This document shows, piece by piece, positions 63,645 through 64,000 of a DNA stretch of 64,000 nucleotides (positions are counted from its first letter, which is position 1; each line of letters opens with the position of its first letter). The position numbers and the translations under genes were made by a program. Below the pieces are notes generated by a model. It did no database searches. It saw nothing but the letters and a program-made list of their open reading frames with translations, and was not told the origin of the DNA. The DNA comes from an uncultured Victivallales bacterium (GTDB lineage Bacteria > Verrucomicrobiota > Lentisphaeria > Victivallales > UBA1829): assembly GCA_944391115.1 (NCBI GenBank), contig CALXSJ010000015.1, forward strand, positions 1-64,000, given 5' to 3'.

Positions 63645-64000
63645 CCGCGGCCATTTCTCCGGCTGTCTCCTCTCCGTTTCCGAACGGTTTGTTTTCCGGC
63701 AGATTCTCCAGCACGCCCCGCAGATGGCAGATCAGCTCATAATAGTGTTTGTCCCTGCCGTTTTCAAGCTGGATGCCGCCGAGGTCTTCCAGTGAACGGA
63801 TCACTTTCATGGGCGTGAGATCCTCCAGCGGCATCGCGGGCTGATAGGCGCGCAGGGTGTTCTCGTTTTTCATGTAGACTTCGCTGAGCAGTCCCGCCGC
63901 AACCATCTCGAACAGCACTTTCCGCACGGTCCGGATCGGGATTTCCAGCGATTCGGAGAGCTGTTCGTCGGAGAGCGGCTGCTCCGCCTCGCGGAACACC
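63628..64000 (-). CDS. C-terminal part of a winged-helix protein, probably YihY/RNase BN-like
   Basis: The minus-strand frame runs off the right edge, so only about 124 C-terminal residues are seen. They contain a winged-helix pattern, AEQPLSDEQLSESLEIPIRTVRKVLFEMVAAGLLSEV (residues given only to place the helices), followed by a wing and a helical tail rich in Glu and Gly. In related bacteria this combination follows the membrane part of YihY/BrkB-type proteins, where a cytoplasmic Rrf2-like domain is appended. Without the upstream half this is tentative; an Rrf2-type regulator is the main alternative. It is convergent with the AraC gene, overlapping by 17 bases. Confidence 0.5.
   Translation of the reverse strand, partial: VFREAEQPLSDEQLSESLEIPIRTVRKVLFEMVAAGLLSEVYMKNENTLRAYQPAMPLEDLTPMKVIRSLEDLGGIQLENGRDKHYYELICHLRGVLENLPENKPFGNGEETAGEMAAVTSAP

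Overview
The window looks like chromosomal DNA of a Gram-negative member of the PVC group, most plausibly a Victivallis-like Lentisphaerota or a close relative. This is inferred from gene content, not from a marker-gene search. Support comes from lipid A genes (lpxA, lpxC), a long Bacteroides-type PurF, and a six-gene trans-envelope operon that resembles the Akkermansia Amuc_1102-1098 pilus-like locus. A GH95 alpha-L-fucosidase and an amino-sugar cluster suggest a host-glycan degrader. Base composition is moderately GC-rich. Intergenic regions often carry strong hairpin terminators and promoters of the TTGAAA/TATATT type.

Layout. 1-2.8 kb: tail of an unidentified protein and a secreted fucosidase. 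2.9-4.4 kb: uvrC. 4.6-15.0 kb: a pilus-like operon with a PilM/PilN-type fusion, two inner-membrane proteins and two secretins. 15.1-20.2 kb: a DUF4186 protein, then a Tol/Ton-type energy-transduction cluster (TPR protein, ExbB, ExbD, TonB-position protein, small zinc-ribbon membrane protein). This cluster lies directly downstream of recA and gyrB (20.3-23.9 kb). 24.3-32.8 kb: aldo/keto reductase, clpB, grpE, dnaJ, smpB, a MATE exporter and a PrsW-like membrane protease. 33.0-36.5 kb: aspartate kinase, homoserine dehydrogenase and a small CsgG-like secreted protein. 36.7-42.5 kb: gltD and gltB. 42.9-45.3 kb: purF and a nitroreductase. 45.4-48.5 kb: a parvulin-type foldase lipoprotein, a second lipoprotein, a 35-residue basic protein and lpxA. 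48.6-50.9 kb: a divergent pair of sugar isomerase-like genes. 51.0-54.0 kb: a double-hotdog FabZ, lpxC and miaA. 54.6-56.3 kb: an unknown membrane protein enclosed by a large inverted repeat. 56.9-63.6 kb: PIG-L deacetylase, NagB-like, ceramidase-like, Gfo/Idh/MocA dehydrogenase and DegT aminotransferase, with a divergent AraC regulator. A YihY/winged-helix-type gene is cut by the right edge.

The most unusual material is non-coding. Four intergenic regions (32.8-32.95, 42.56-42.79, 53.95-54.58 and 56.47-56.86 kb) are built from strings of short, near-perfect hairpins with loops of about 3-6 bases. The same hairpin modules recur in different orders and orientations, and stem substitutions between copies are mostly compensated. 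One region contains a 107-bp tandem repeat that starts on the miaA stop codon. Two 397-bp copies form an inverted repeat around a single 1.7-kb membrane-protein gene, so that segment could invert. No transposase is encoded nearby.

Functionally the window links envelope building (lipid A, secretins, Tol/Ton, lipoproteins, foldase), protein quality control (ClpB, GrpE, DnaJ, SmpB), nitrogen and amino-acid metabolism (GltBD, LysC, Hom, PurF), DNA maintenance (UvrC, RecA, GyrB) and glycan or amino-sugar use. Assignments rest on reading motifs and context; no database search was possible.
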